Shown: one piece after another, positions 45,083-53,941 of the stretch
Numbering within the stretch: the first letter of the stretch is position 1
How the letters are laid out: each line of letters begins with the position of its first letter
Source: UTCFX2 sp963788145
GTDB lineage: Bacteria; Chloroflexota; Anaerolineae; Anaerolineales; UBA4823
Assembly (NCBI GenBank): GCA_963788145.1
Contig: CAWBFQ010000003.1
Span: 620,001 to 684,000 of the forward strand
Direction of reading: 5' to 3'
DNA length: 64,000 bases
Translations under genes and position numbers: made by a program
Notes under the pieces: generated by a model
What the model saw: only the letters and a program-made list of their open reading frames with translations
The model's database searches: none
What the model was told of the DNA's origin: nothing

Positions 45083-45182
45083 GATGCATCCATTCTTATT
45101 CAGATAACGTGTACAAGACGAACGACATCCACAGGTTGTTCCCGACTAACGAATGCGTTATTATACTCCTGCATTTTAAGCG

Positions 45183-45220
45183 AAAAAATGCGGTAAATGT
45201 CTCTTTTTACCGCATTTTTT
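45183..45220 (-). terminator. Rho-independent terminator after the LolD-like gene
   Basis: Perfect 15-bp inverted repeat AAAAAATGCGGTAAA / TTTACCGCATTTTTT with an eight-base loop. A/T tracts on both sides make it work in either direction. It separates the LolD/FtsX unit from the downstream eight-gene operon on the same strand. Confidence 0.85.
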
Positions 45221-45239
45221 AGTTATGGTTGGATTAAGA

Positions 45240-45959
45240 TCAGACGCAGGAAATCAGCGTTTCGATCTCTGATTTTGAATTCAGGACTGAGATGATCTTA
45301 CCGTCTTCGATCTGGATGATTTTGTCCACATATTTGCACATGCGTAAGTCGTGGGTGACCATAACGCCGGCTTTCCCGTTCTCGTGGATCAACTCAGCAT
45401 AATCTTGGGTAACTTGGTAAGCTCGTTGAGTATCCAGACTGGCGGTAGGCTCGTCGGCCAGGATGACGCTCGGGTTGTGGATCATTGAGCGGGCAATCGC
45501 GACCCGCTGACGCTCTCCTCCAGAAAGCTGATTCGGCAAGTTATTGATGCGATTTTTTAGGCCAAGACGCTTGAGCAGTTCGCGGGCTCTATCCCGACTT
45601 TGGCGCGTATAGATATTGTTCAGCCGCAGCATCAATTCAACGTTTTCCAGCACGGTAAGATATGGGACGAGGTTGTTGGCCTGGAAAGTAAACCCAATCC
45701 GAGCACGGCGAAAATCGACCCGTTTCGAGTCGTTCATTGCGCTAAGGTCTTGCCCATCGATGATCACTTTGCCTTCTGTAGGGGTGAGTAAAGCAGCCAG
45801 CATGGCTAGCATGGTGGTTTTCCCCGACCCGCTGGGGCCAACCAGACCGACGAACTCTCCTGCATTAATCGTGATGTCAGCCTGGTCAACCGCAGTCACG
45901 GACATATTGTTGCTTTGATAAATCTTACTGACAGCATGTGTTTCGATAATTGCAGTCAT
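45240..45959 (-). CDS. ABC transporter ATP-binding protein, LolD/MacB type
   Basis: A 239-residue ATPase with Walker A GPSGSGKTTM, signature LSGGERQRVA, Walker B VILADEPTASLD and MVTHDLRMC. The MacB/LolD family pairs with FtsX-like permeases and works as a mechanotransmitter rather than a classical transporter. The partner permease lies nine bases upstream on the same strand; a strong terminator follows. AGGAGG precedes its ATG. Substrate unknown; lipoprotein or peptide handling at the envelope would be usual. Confidence 0.9.
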   Translation of the reverse strand: MTAIIETHAVSKIYQSNNMSVTAVDQADITINAGEFVGLVGPSGSGKTTMLAMLAALLTPTEGKVIIDGQDLSAMNDSKRVDFRRARIGFTFQANNLVPYLTVLENVELMLRLNNIYTRQSRDRARELLKRLGLKNRINNLPNQLSGGERQRVAIARSMIHNPSVILADEPTASLDTQRAYQVTQDYAELIHENGKAGVMVTHDLRMCKYVDKIIQIEDGKIISVLNSKSEIETLISCV

Positions 45960-45968
45960 TTTTCCTCC

Positions 45969-47123
45969 TCAGGATGAAAGCCCGAGCGCGATCAGCGGCT
46001 CGACAGAAATCGCCAGGCGCACCGAGACCAGTCCACCGATCGGTCCAATTGCCAATAGGGTCAATATTGCTACCAGCACATTGGTGCCATTGAAGATAAT
46101 TGGGACAGAATCAGGGATACCCATACCCAGCCCAATTGAAACCAGGCCGCCTAAAAGAACTCCGAATGTGGTTACCAGGATAATCTGAAAGACAACGGAT
46201 GCGGCAACTGTAATATTCGAAGTTCCAATAGCTTTCATCACGCCGATCAGAGGGATTTTCTGCAGCATCTGAATCTGGAAAAAACCGCCAATCACTAATA
46301 CACCGATAAGCAGCGTGAAAGCTTGCTGAGTATCGAGGGTGCTTTGCTGTACACTGTAACCTGGGAGAGATTCGATGGCAGTTTGTGGGTCGGTGATATC
46401 AATATCCTTTACCTGGGAAAGGATATTGTTGCGGACGACGCCAGGATCATAACCCGATTTGACCTTGACCGCCACAATATTAGAAGTTGTCTCAACCAGG
46501 GATGAACTGGCAGATGCCTGCGGCTTGATATCGTCCCAAGTGCGGTAGGGAAGAAAAATGGAAGGTTGGAAGAGATATTGGCGACTATCCGTGATCCCGA
46601 TCACCTTCAAGGTAAATAATTGTTCTTTAGTCCCCTGAACGGTTTTGACTACAATTGAGTCTCCAACTCCGACGTTGCCCCGGTTTGCCACACTTTGATC
46701 GATGACTACATCAGAGCCGCGGTTTAGCACCAGGTTGGACCCCGCGAATACTGGAGGATCTCCAGGTTTGCCCGCTTCTACCCCAATTAAGGATACATTC
46801 AGATTTTCGCTCCCGTTATTAGATACGATTGCTCCATTACTCAATCCGATTGGGCCAACACTTCCCACGCCCTCTACGCGGGAAAGATCGTTTAACAATG
46901 AAAATCCGATCCGACTGGTGCTTGTGGATAATTCGACATCTTTCTGAAACACCAACCACTCCACATCCAGCTTATCCAGATATTGTTTGTTCGCCACCGC
47001 CAAACCTTCTGCCAGTGCGGCGATAAAAAGTACGAGTGTTGTGATCAGAGTGATCACAAGTGAAAACAAGAGAAAGCGCCCCTTGTTTCGCCAGATTTCT
47101 TTAAATGCCAGATAGAATGCCAT
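45969..47123 (-). CDS. FtsX-like ABC permease
   Basis: A 384-residue MacB/FtsX-type permease: N-terminal helix (MAFYLAFKEIWRNKGRFLLFSLVITLITTLVLFIAAL), a large extracytoplasmic domain (about 40-255) and three C-terminal helices (FTLLIGVLVIGGFFQIQML with the KIPLIGVMKAIGTSN coupling loop, IILVTTFGVLLGGLVSIGLG, VAILTLLAIGPIGGLVSVRLA). GGAGG nine bases before ATG 47123 decides the start over the longer frame from 47186. Works with the LolD-like ATPase. Confidence 0.9.
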   Translation of the reverse strand: MAFYLAFKEIWRNKGRFLLFSLVITLITTLVLFIAALAEGLAVANKQYLDKLDVEWLVFQKDVELSTSTSRIGFSLLNDLSRVEGVGSVGPIGLSNGAIVSNNGSENLNVSLIGVEAGKPGDPPVFAGSNLVLNRGSDVVIDQSVANRGNVGVGDSIVVKTVQGTKEQLFTLKVIGITDSRQYLFQPSIFLPYRTWDDIKPQASASSSLVETTSNIVAVKVKSGYDPGVVRNNILSQVKDIDITDPQTAIESLPGYSVQQSTLDTQQAFTLLIGVLVIGGFFQIQMLQKIPLIGVMKAIGTSNITVAASVVFQIILVTTFGVLLGGLVSIGLGMGIPDSVPIIFNGTNVLVAILTLLAIGPIGGLVSVRLAISVEPLIALGLSS

Positions 47124-47351
47124 AATATTTTGCCTCCGATAGTCTCTCTTTCGCTTTATGGTATCACAATGTCTAAATATTATCAAGGTATTGTATAGTT
47201 ATCTCTGGGTAATTAAAGGAAAAATGGATTAAATAATGCTCATCTTTTAATAGCCTTGCTTGCATGAAGATCGAAAATGAGATATGATCTTTGATCGATC
47301 TAGTTGAACAAGGTCCCGATTGAAGCAGGGATAATAAAAAGAGGTTGTGAT

Positions 47352-49605
47352 TTGATCTTTCGAAATCGATGGGTTAGTTTCACCAGGTTTGGCGTGTTAT
47401 GGATGCTGGCAGTTTTATTAATTACTGGTTGCAAATCAGGAGATGTGAACTCCCGCGCCAACTGTCACGTTAACTTTAAGGCCGCCGGATGTGCGAGTGA
47501 CGCAAATCCCGGATGCAAGAGTCGCAGTGAAATCGTATCTGGAAGGATGGAAGACTAGTAATTACGAGGCCATGTATGGCATGCTGGCGGAATCGTCTCG
47601 AGCCAACCTGAGCCAGGAGAAATTTAATGAAATCTATGAGAATCTAGCGAACGAAGCCACTCTGATTGGCTTGAATTATGAGATACTCTTCGATCAGACG
47701 GCTCCAACCAATGCTGAAATTGGAGTTCGAACAAGTTATGAGACCGCAATCTTAGGTGCTTTCCAGCGCGAAATGATTTTTCGCCTGAATATGGAACAAG
47801 GTCAATGGCGCATTCAATGGGATCCAGCGATTGTGTTACCTGAGTTGGCTGGCGGTAATTATCTTGCGATGGATCGGCAATGGGCAGGCAGGTCAAGCGT
47901 CTTTGACCGGAATGGGAATCCACTCGCAGCCCAAACCGAAGCAGCTGCAATCGGCGTCTGGCCGGATTATGTCGATCTGACAGAATCGCGTGGGCTGCTG
48001 TCTCTTTTGGCAGCTTTTTCAAATTATCGTGCGGATACTATTTTGAACCTAATATTGGACGCGATACCGGGCCAATACATTCCAATTGGAGAGGTTCCAG
48101 TGGATCAGGACGAGCGCCGGTTGAGGCAGCTTAAATCCTGGAGCTCGGTGGTGGTTTCGAGGTACAGTCGCAGACTTTATTACGGAGCTGGCGTTGCTCC
48201 GCACGTGGTGGGGTATGTCAGTGCAATACAGGCCGAAGAGTTGAGTGAATACCGTCGGAAGGGTTATTTGGGGGACGATAGGGTGGGTAGAAAAGGAGTT
48301 GAACAATGGGGGGAAGACATCTTAATGGGAAAACCTGGTGGGACATTATATGTGTTAAACCCGGAGGGGAAACCGGTGGCAGAGCTTGGTACGACTGTGA
48401 GTGTGCCTGGAGAAGATATCTACATCACTATCGACCGAGATTTCCAGCGCGAGGTGCAGAAGGCTTTATCAATCTATAATGGAGCAATCGTTGTCCTGGA
48501 ACGAAACAGCGGCCGGGTGCTGGCGATGGCTTCGACGCCAGGGTTTGATCCGAATGCATTCGAAACCGATAATTACAACTGGAACACCTTGCTGGATAAG
48601 GTGGCGAATGATCAGCGTCTGCCTCAATTTAACCGGGCCAGTCAGGGCCAATATCCATTAGGCTCGGTTTTTAAGATTATCACTATGGCAGCTGGCTTGG
48701 AAAGTGGACGCTACACAGCTGAATCGACCTATGATTGTGGGTATACTTTCGATGAACTGGGTGGAGTGACCCTCTATGACTGGACATGGGATCATTATCA
48801 GCAGGATGGCGAAACCCAACCATCGGGTTTACTCACGCTGCCGCAAGGTTTAATCAAGTCATGTAATCCCTGGTTTTATCATATTGGAAACGATCTTTAT
48901 ACGGCTGGACTGACCACTGCTGTTGCAGATATGGCGCGCGGATTTGGTCTGGGGAGTAAGACCGGGATTGAGGGGATTCAGGAAGAAGCCGGGAATGTTC
49001 CAGATCCGGCTAGCCCGCTGGACGCGACTAACCTGGCAATCGGCCAGGGCGATTTGCAGGTGACACCGTTGCAGGTGGCCCGTTTTATCGCCGCAGTTGG
49101 TAATGGGGGCACTCTGTACCGTCCCCAGGTGATTGAGAAAATTGTTGGTAAAGGCGGCGTGGAGAGCTTCAGATTTAAACCGGAGACTCAGGGAATTTTA
49201 CCTGTCAGGCCGGAGACGCTATCTCTTATCCGAGAGGCGATGGAGGGCGTGCCTTTCAGCAGAAAGCCGATGGGTACGGCGTTCAGGGAATTGAACGATT
49301 TGGATATCGCCATTGCCGGAAAGACGGGAACAGCTACTTCCCAGTCAGCCACACCGCACGCCTGGTTTGGAGGTTTCAGTACGGAAAACCGGGAGGATAA
49401 GCCGGATATTGCGGTAGTGGTTATTGCCGAGAATGCTGGAGAGGGATCGGAAATTGCGGCGCCGATCTTTCGGCGGGTGATGGAATTATATTTTTATGGA
49501 AGACCGATGAAACCATATAAATGGGAGGCGACGTTTGATGTGACCCGCTCCCCGACACCAATTGTCACCCCGACAACCACCAACCAGCCATTTGTCAACC
49601 CGTAG
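47352..49605 (+). CDS. Class B penicillin-binding protein, lipoprotein (one frame break)
   Basis: Peptidoglycan transpeptidase. Starts at TTG 47352 (MIFRNRWVSFTRF) with AGAGG eight bases upstream; the lipobox LLITGC follows the signal helix. The frame breaks near 47446 in GAACTCCC: TPAPTVTLTLRPPDVRVTQIPDARVAVKSYLEGWKTSNY continues in the next frame. An NTF2-like MecA-N domain (about 60-150), a dimerisation domain, then the transpeptidase: SVFK (SxxK), SCN (SxN) and KTGTAT. About 750 residues with a Thr/Pro-rich tail. The plan matches PBP2/PBP3-like enzymes of Gram-positives (with MecA-N). Found in a genome whose phylum often stains Gram-negative yet lacks a conventional outer membrane. Confidence 0.9.
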
Positions 49606-49635
49606 TCTTGGGATAGATTCAGAGAATCTAGAACG

Positions 49636-49675
49636 AACCGGGGACCGTCCTATTGCGGACGGTCCCCGGTTTTTT
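49636..49675 (+). terminator. Strong bidirectional terminator after the PBP gene
   Basis: Perfect 15-bp stem AACCGGGGACCGTCC / GGACGGTCCCCGGTT with a six-base loop and a run of six T. It lies between the PBP gene and the convergent secreted-protein gene. Confidence 0.9.
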
Positions 49676-49695
49676 CTTAGGATACTGTTCTTAAC

Positions 49696-50415
49696 TCAGT
49701 AGGTTGAATTGTTATAGAACCAATTGTAAGCATAGTATCTTGATCCAGTGATGCTCTGGATACGGATGGATATCTGATGCGATCCATACAGTGCAATGGG
49801 AATAGCAAATGTCAGAGTTTGAGTTCCGCCAGCGCCGGTATTGATAGTGGTTACATAATAACCGTTGATGCCGCGTGTACCGATTGGACCCATCAGTACT
49901 TCGAAGGTGTCGCTGGCTGGTAGGTTATGGGTCAGGATTGTGACAGAATTATCCCGTGAGACTGCAGAGATCATGAAGGAAGGGTAAAGATGGATGGGTG
50001 GGAAATATCCAATTCCACCAGTGCCGCCGCTTGAAGTATTGTTATAGAACCAGTTGTAGGCATAATAGCCTGATCCGGTGTTGCTTTGCAGGCGGATGGC
50101 GATCTGGCGAAGCCCATACAGTGCTGCCGGGATGTTGAATGTGTATGTTTTTACGCCTCCTGTACCTGAAGAGATTGAGGTGACCAGGATTCCATTCAAG
50201 CCTTTTGTCCCGATAGTATTCATCAGCACGTTGAAGCCGTCATAGGCGGGTAGGTTGTAGGTGGTAATGGTAACGGAAATGTCCTGCACCGCGCCAGTAA
50301 TCGAAAAGGTGGGATAGTAGAGTTTTACAGCCGTAGATGCAGATGTAGGAACGGGAAAAGCGACCATCAGGGCCACAATCCCAATCAGAATTAGATTTCG
50401 AATATTGACAGACAT
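49696..50415 (-). CDS. Secreted protein with two ~95-residue repeats
   Basis: A 239-residue exported protein. ATG 50415 has GGAGG five bases upstream; a signal peptide (LILIGIVALMVAFPVPTSA) is followed by two homologous units, PTFSITGAVQDISVTITTYNLPAYDGFNVLM...GSGYYAYNWFYNNTS and PSFMISAVSRDNSVTILTHNLPASDTFEVLM...GSRYYAYNWFYNNS. Each is beta-sandwich-like and ends with YYAYNWFYNN. I recall such repeats as common in secreted Anaerolineae proteins, without a function. The aromatic Asn-rich repeat ends could bind carbohydrate. Divergent from relA. Confidence 0.75.
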   Translation of the reverse strand: MSVNIRNLILIGIVALMVAFPVPTSASTAVKLYYPTFSITGAVQDISVTITTYNLPAYDGFNVLMNTIGTKGLNGILVTSISSGTGGVKTYTFNIPAALYGLRQIAIRLQSNTGSGYYAYNWFYNNTSSGGTGGIGYFPPIHLYPSFMISAVSRDNSVTILTHNLPASDTFEVLMGPIGTRGINGYYVTTINTGAGGTQTLTFAIPIALYGSHQISIRIQSITGSRYYAYNWFYNNSTY

Positions 50416-50572
50416 AAGTTCCTCCATGTCCAACAAGGTCGGGTGGTTAGTCAGTAATTGTGTAATCCTGAACCATACTGTAAACCTGTTAACGGATAAT
50501 GACAATGAATTTGTGTCTGAGAGGTCAGTAATTTCAGTAAAATTTTACTTAATCTGAGCAAAAAAGAAACCT

Positions 50573-50600
50573 TTGATGGATGACGGGCGGATGTTATACT
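50573..50600 (+). promoter_or_regulatory. Promoter of the RelA/SpoT gene
   Basis: TTGATG (50573-50578), 16-base spacer, TATACT (50595-50600). The predicted start near 50607 leaves a leader of only about seven bases before GTG 50614, with no Shine-Dalgarno. Confidence 0.5.
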
Positions 50601-50613
50601 ACGAAGCACCAGA

Positions 50614-52863
50614 GTGAATGGCATGCATATCGATGAATTGATCCAATACCTGCCCGAAAACTATTCCCCGGCTGATCGGGAATTGGTAATGCGCGCCTAT
50701 CGCGTGGCTGAGAAAGCACACGAGGGCCAGAAAAGGGCTTCTGGCGAACCATATATTTATCATTGCATGGCTGTCGCCTCCATTTTGTCCGAAATGCGTG
50801 TACCGCCAGCGGTGGTTGCGGCTGGATTGTTACATGATACTGTGGAAGACACTGATATCACTCTTGGTGACTTAGAGGTGGATTTTGGAACGGAGATCGC
50901 GCGCCTGGTGGATGGGGTGACGAAACTCACTCAGCTACCACGGGTCTCGCGCGGCGACCAACATGAGAAAGAAGCTATCGAAGAACAGGAAAAGAAAGAG
51001 ATCGCTGAAAGGCGAGGCGAAGAGGGCGAAGAAGAAACTGTTGAGAAATTAATGCGGAGCCGGAAGCATGACCTGGTTTCGGAAACCTTACGGAAGACTT
51101 TTCTGGCGATGGGTGAAGATGTACGAGTAGTGCTGATCAAACTGGCTGACCGTCTACATAACATGCGTACATTGGGTCACATGCCAGAGCAAAAGCGGCA
51201 CAGGATTGCTCAGGAGACTCTGGATATTTTTGCCCCATTGGCAAATAGACTAGGCATCTGGCAGATCAAATGGGAATTGGAGGATCTGGGTTTTCGTTAT
51301 GTAAATCCAGAAAAATACCGGGAGATCGAGGATCACCTAGATAGTCGCCGGTCTGAGCGCGAACAAGAAATGCAAGCTATTCGGGAAAAACTGTCCACAG
51401 TCCTAAGCGCGGCGGGTATTCAGGCAGATATTTCTGCAAGACCGAAACACAGTTACTCGATTTATCGCAAGATGGTGCGAAAGGGTATCCCGTTTGATCT
51501 GGTATATGATGTACGCGGTGTGCGGGTGATTGTCCCGGATACTACTCATTGTTACACCGCTTTAGGTTTAATTCATGCTCGCTGGCGCCCCATCCCTGGG
51601 GAATTTGATGATTATATTGCGGCCCCAAAAGACAATTTCTACCGTTCGTTACATACCGCAGTGAACTATGATGATGGAAAGACGCTTGAGATTCAAATCC
51701 GGACGCCGGAAATGGATCAAAATGCAGAATATGGTATAGCGGCGCATTGGCGATACAAAGAAGGGATGGAGCGAGACGACGATTACGAGCGAAGGATTTT
51801 GTGGCTGCGGTCATTGATGGAGTGGCGGCAAGATGTAGAGGATGCCGGCGAATTCGTCGACAACATGAAAAGTGAGGTTTTTGAAGATCGGGTTTATTTG
51901 TTCACACCAAAAGGGGACATCATCGATTTGCCATCTGGATCAACGCCGATTGACTTTGCCTACCAGGTTCATACGGATGTTGGGCATCGCTGTCGGGGCG
52001 CAAAACTGAACGGTAAACTAGTGTCTTTGGATTGTCCTCTGCGGACTGGCGATAAGATTGAGATTCTGACCGCTAAAAGGGGAGGGCCTAGTTTAGACTG
52101 GTTGAACCCCAACCTCGGGCTGGTGAAGACTCAGCGAGCCCGAGCGAAGATACGAACCTGGTTTAAGCGGCAAGCGCGCGAGAAAAACGCCGGAACCGGA
52201 AAAACCTTGCTTGAGAAGGAGCTTAGGCGGCTGGGTTTGAGCGACACTAATCTAGAACGGTTAGCGCGCGAATTTGAGTTGCGCACGGTCGAAGATTTAC
52301 ATGTTGCAATTGGTACGGGCGATTTGCCGACCCAGAGGATTGTTAAACACCTGACGATTGGTGATAAAGAAGAGAGCATCCTGGATTTGCTGCCAGTATC
52401 CAAGCCCTCCAGCGGGCAGGAGGAAGATGCGGTCACCGTGCTGGGATTAAAGGGGTTGTTGACTAACTTCGCCCGCTGCTGTAATCCAGCCCCGGGAGAT
52501 GAAATCGTTGGTTATATCACTCGAGGACGAGGCGCGACGATCCATCGCAAAGATTGTCCAAACGTGTTACGAATTGGGGATAGAGAGCGATTGGTGCGTG
52601 TGAGTTGGGGGGAGCCAAAAGCCACATATCCAGTTCCAATTCGCATTAAGGCGTTTGATCGAGATGGATTAATGAAAGATGTTTCAACATTGATATCTGA
52701 TGAAGGGGTAAATATGCCGCGTGTAAAAGTTGAAACAAATCGAAATGTGGCTGTTTTTGACTTGGTGATAGAAGTGCGCGATATTATCCAGCTTAGCCGT
52801 GTTCTGGATCGATTGGAAAATTTGCCCAACGTGATGGAAGCCAGGCGAGTCCGTCCTGGCTGA
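50614..52863 (+). CDS. Bifunctional (p)ppGpp synthetase/hydrolase RelA/SpoT
   Basis: Makes and probably degrades the alarmone (p)ppGpp. About 749 residues: HD hydrolase domain (YHCMAVASILSEM and GLLHDTVEDTDI, residues 40-90; LADRLHNMRTL), synthetase domain (HSYSIYRKM...YDVRGVRVIV...EIQIRTPEMDQNAEYGIAAHWRYKEG), TGS domain (VYLFTPKGDIIDLPSGSTPIDFAYQVHTDVGHRCRGAKLNGK), a zinc-finger-like region with CCNPAPGDEIVGYITRG, and an ACT domain (IRIKAFDRDGLMKDVSTLISDEGVN). The HD motifs are intact, so hydrolysis is expected. A highly charged insertion of about 40 residues (near 112-150) separates KLTQLPRV from ETLRKTFLAM. ATG 50623 is the alternative start. Confidence 0.95.
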   Translation: MNGMHIDELIQYLPENYSPADRELVMRAYRVAEKAHEGQKRASGEPYIYHCMAVASILSEMRVPPAVVAAGLLHDTVEDTDITLGDLEVDFGTEIARLVDGVTKLTQLPRVSRGDQHEKEAIEEQEKKEIAERRGEEGEEETVEKLMRSRKHDLVSETLRKTFLAMGEDVRVVLIKLADRLHNMRTLGHMPEQKRHRIAQETLDIFAPLANRLGIWQIKWELEDLGFRYVNPEKYREIEDHLDSRRSEREQEMQAIREKLSTVLSAAGIQADISARPKHSYSIYRKMVRKGIPFDLVYDVRGVRVIVPDTTHCYTALGLIHARWRPIPGEFDDYIAAPKDNFYRSLHTAVNYDDGKTLEIQIRTPEMDQNAEYGIAAHWRYKEGMERDDDYERRILWLRSLMEWRQDVEDAGEFVDNMKSEVFEDRVYLFTPKGDIIDLPSGSTPIDFAYQVHTDVGHRCRGAKLNGKLVSLDCPLRTGDKIEILTAKRGGPSLDWLNPNLGLVKTQRARAKIRTWFKRQAREKNAGTGKTLLEKELRRLGLSDTNLERLAREFELRTVEDLHVAIGTGDLPTQRIVKHLTIGDKEESILDLLPVSKPSSGQEEDAVTVLGLKGLLTNFARCCNPAPGDEIVGYITRGRGATIHRKDCPNVLRIGDRERLVRVSWGEPKATYPVPIRIKAFDRDGLMKDVSTLISDEGVNMPRVKVETNRNVAVFDLVIEVRDIIQLSRVLDRLENLPNVMEARRVRPG

Positions 52864-52910
52864 TTGCTTGGGTTGGATAGATATTCATTCTACCAGACCA
52901 GGCGAGATGG

Positions 52911-52916
52911 TATAAT
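52911..52916 (+). promoter_or_regulatory. -10-like element ahead of a short ORF
   Basis: TATAAT ten bases before ATG 52927, the same spacing as at the MalT-like gene 2721. It could drive the short ORF at 52927 and the genes that follow to 53909. Confidence 0.4.
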
Positions 52917-52926
52917 TCCGCCCCGT

Positions 52927-53052
52927 ATGGCTGAAGTAAATTCCTCAAACAACCCGAAAAGTAACTGGTGTGCCGACCCTGGAAAATTCGGACGTAATTG
53001 CCCTCATGGAGGTAACAGATTTTCGATGTTCAGGCAAATGCTTTGCTTTTAA
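52927..53052 (+). CDS. Possible 41-aa Cys-containing peptide
   Basis: ATG 52927 opens a 41-codon frame with SNWCADPGKFGRNCPHGGNRF in the middle and ends MFRQMLCF. Support is limited to the TATAAT at the leaderless distance and to the spaced cysteines. No Shine-Dalgarno, no recognised family. A second short frame from ATG 53008 (MEVTDFRCSGKCFAFNPIWGK) overlaps it and also contains paired cysteines, so the true frame, if any, is uncertain. Confidence 0.28.
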   Translation: MAEVNSSNNPKSNWCADPGKFGRNCPHGGNRFSMFRQMLCF

Positions 53053-53154
53053 TCCCATCTGGGGTAAAATCATTGCCGTCTGGCGCTCAGGCAGATGCCT
53101 GGCTGCTGGATGAAATGGTGTGAAGATAAACCATCATGATTTCAGGAGGAATAA

Positions 53155-53388
53155 ATGCCGCGTATTCGATGTCATTATGTTGATTGTGTATTCCTGGACG
53201 ACGGTTATTGTGGGGCAGCTGCGGTCGAGATTGATCCGGATGCTGGTTGTATGACTTTCTCCAGAGCCAATGATCTGGATGGTGAGAACGAATGGGAGAC
53301 CGAAGAGGAAGAACTGGAAGAATGGGAAGATCTTGAGTTGGATGAAGAGGATGATGAGTTGTGGTTGGATGATGACGAAGAATACTGA
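53155..53388 (+). CDS. Small DUF1540-like Cys protein with an acidic tail
   Basis: Seventy-seven residues; AGGAGG five bases before ATG 53155. The N-terminal 40 residues (RCHYVDCVFLDDGYCGAAAV, then EIDPDAGCMTF) have the four-Cys spacing and 'C.A..I.I' pattern of DUF1540-type mini-domains that may hold a metal. The C-terminal half is almost only Glu, Asp and Trp (ETEEEELEEWEDLELDEEDD...). Cytoplasmic. The next gene starts two bases after its stop. The domain assignment is by eye; function unknown. Confidence 0.72.
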   Translation: MPRIRCHYVDCVFLDDGYCGAAAVEIDPDAGCMTFSRANDLDGENEWETEEEELEEWEDLELDEEDDELWLDDDEEY

Positions 53389-53390
53389 TC

Positions 53391-53909
53391 ATGATTAAGG
53401 TTGAACTCAATTTCAGATGGGATGCTTATTTCCTTTTTATTTTTTTGACCGCGAGTGGATTATTGGTGCAACCCGTTTATGCTCAAACTGGCGAACTGAT
53501 CTTTGCCCAACAAGGGGGTACACCGATAGGGATTAAGAATTTCATTCTTCCGGAAAATGGATGTGATTGGTTGGGGATTGGGGGACAGGTCTTTGATCAG
53601 CTTGGAAATCCTCTGACTGGACTGGTTATTAAATTGGAGGGTTCTTTGGAAGGTCAACCGATTTTGCAATATGCAGTAACTGGTGGTTATCAGCAGTTTG
53701 GACCGGGGGGGTTTTTAGTCACGCTGGCAGATCACCCGGTATCGTCCGATGGCGGATTATTTTTACAGGTGCTGGATGTCGGAGGAGGTGAAATCTCGCC
53801 ACGACTGGGATTCTTAACGTATGATGAATGTGACAAGAACTTGATTCTGCTGAATGTGAGCGAATCTCTCGTCCAGAATACCGAATACTTACCACTGATC
53901 CAGCGTTAG
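53391..53909 (+). CDS. Secreted protein of unknown function
   Basis: A 172-residue exported protein: signal peptide (FLFIFLTASGLLVQPVYA, cleavage near residue 31), then a beta-rich domain (CDWLGIGGQVFDQLGNPLTGLVIKLEGSLEGQPI...GPGGFLVTLADHP...FLQVLDVGGGEISPRLGFLTYDECDKNLILLNV) ending NTEYLPLIQR. The 'GQV.D..GNPL.G..V' stretch resembles carboxypeptidase-regulatory-like or Ig-like folds, and the 'YLPLI' ending is a short sorting-like end common in secreted Anaerolineae proteins. Translation probably coupled to the gene upstream. Function unknown. Confidence 0.72.
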   Translation: MIKVELNFRWDAYFLFIFLTASGLLVQPVYAQTGELIFAQQGGTPIGIKNFILPENGCDWLGIGGQVFDQLGNPLTGLVIKLEGSLEGQPILQYAVTGGYQQFGPGGFLVTLADHPVSSDGGLFLQVLDVGGGEISPRLGFLTYDECDKNLILLNVSESLVQNTEYLPLIQR

Positions 53910-53941
53910 TCATGTTTCATTTACAATTATAAGTATAAAAT

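Noticed and set aside
53040..53110. GC-rich hairpin-forming stretch that might be a tRNA or small RNA
   Set aside because: No cloverleaf could be drawn, no T-loop TTCRA, and the short repeats CAGGCA/TGCCTG form only small hairpins.
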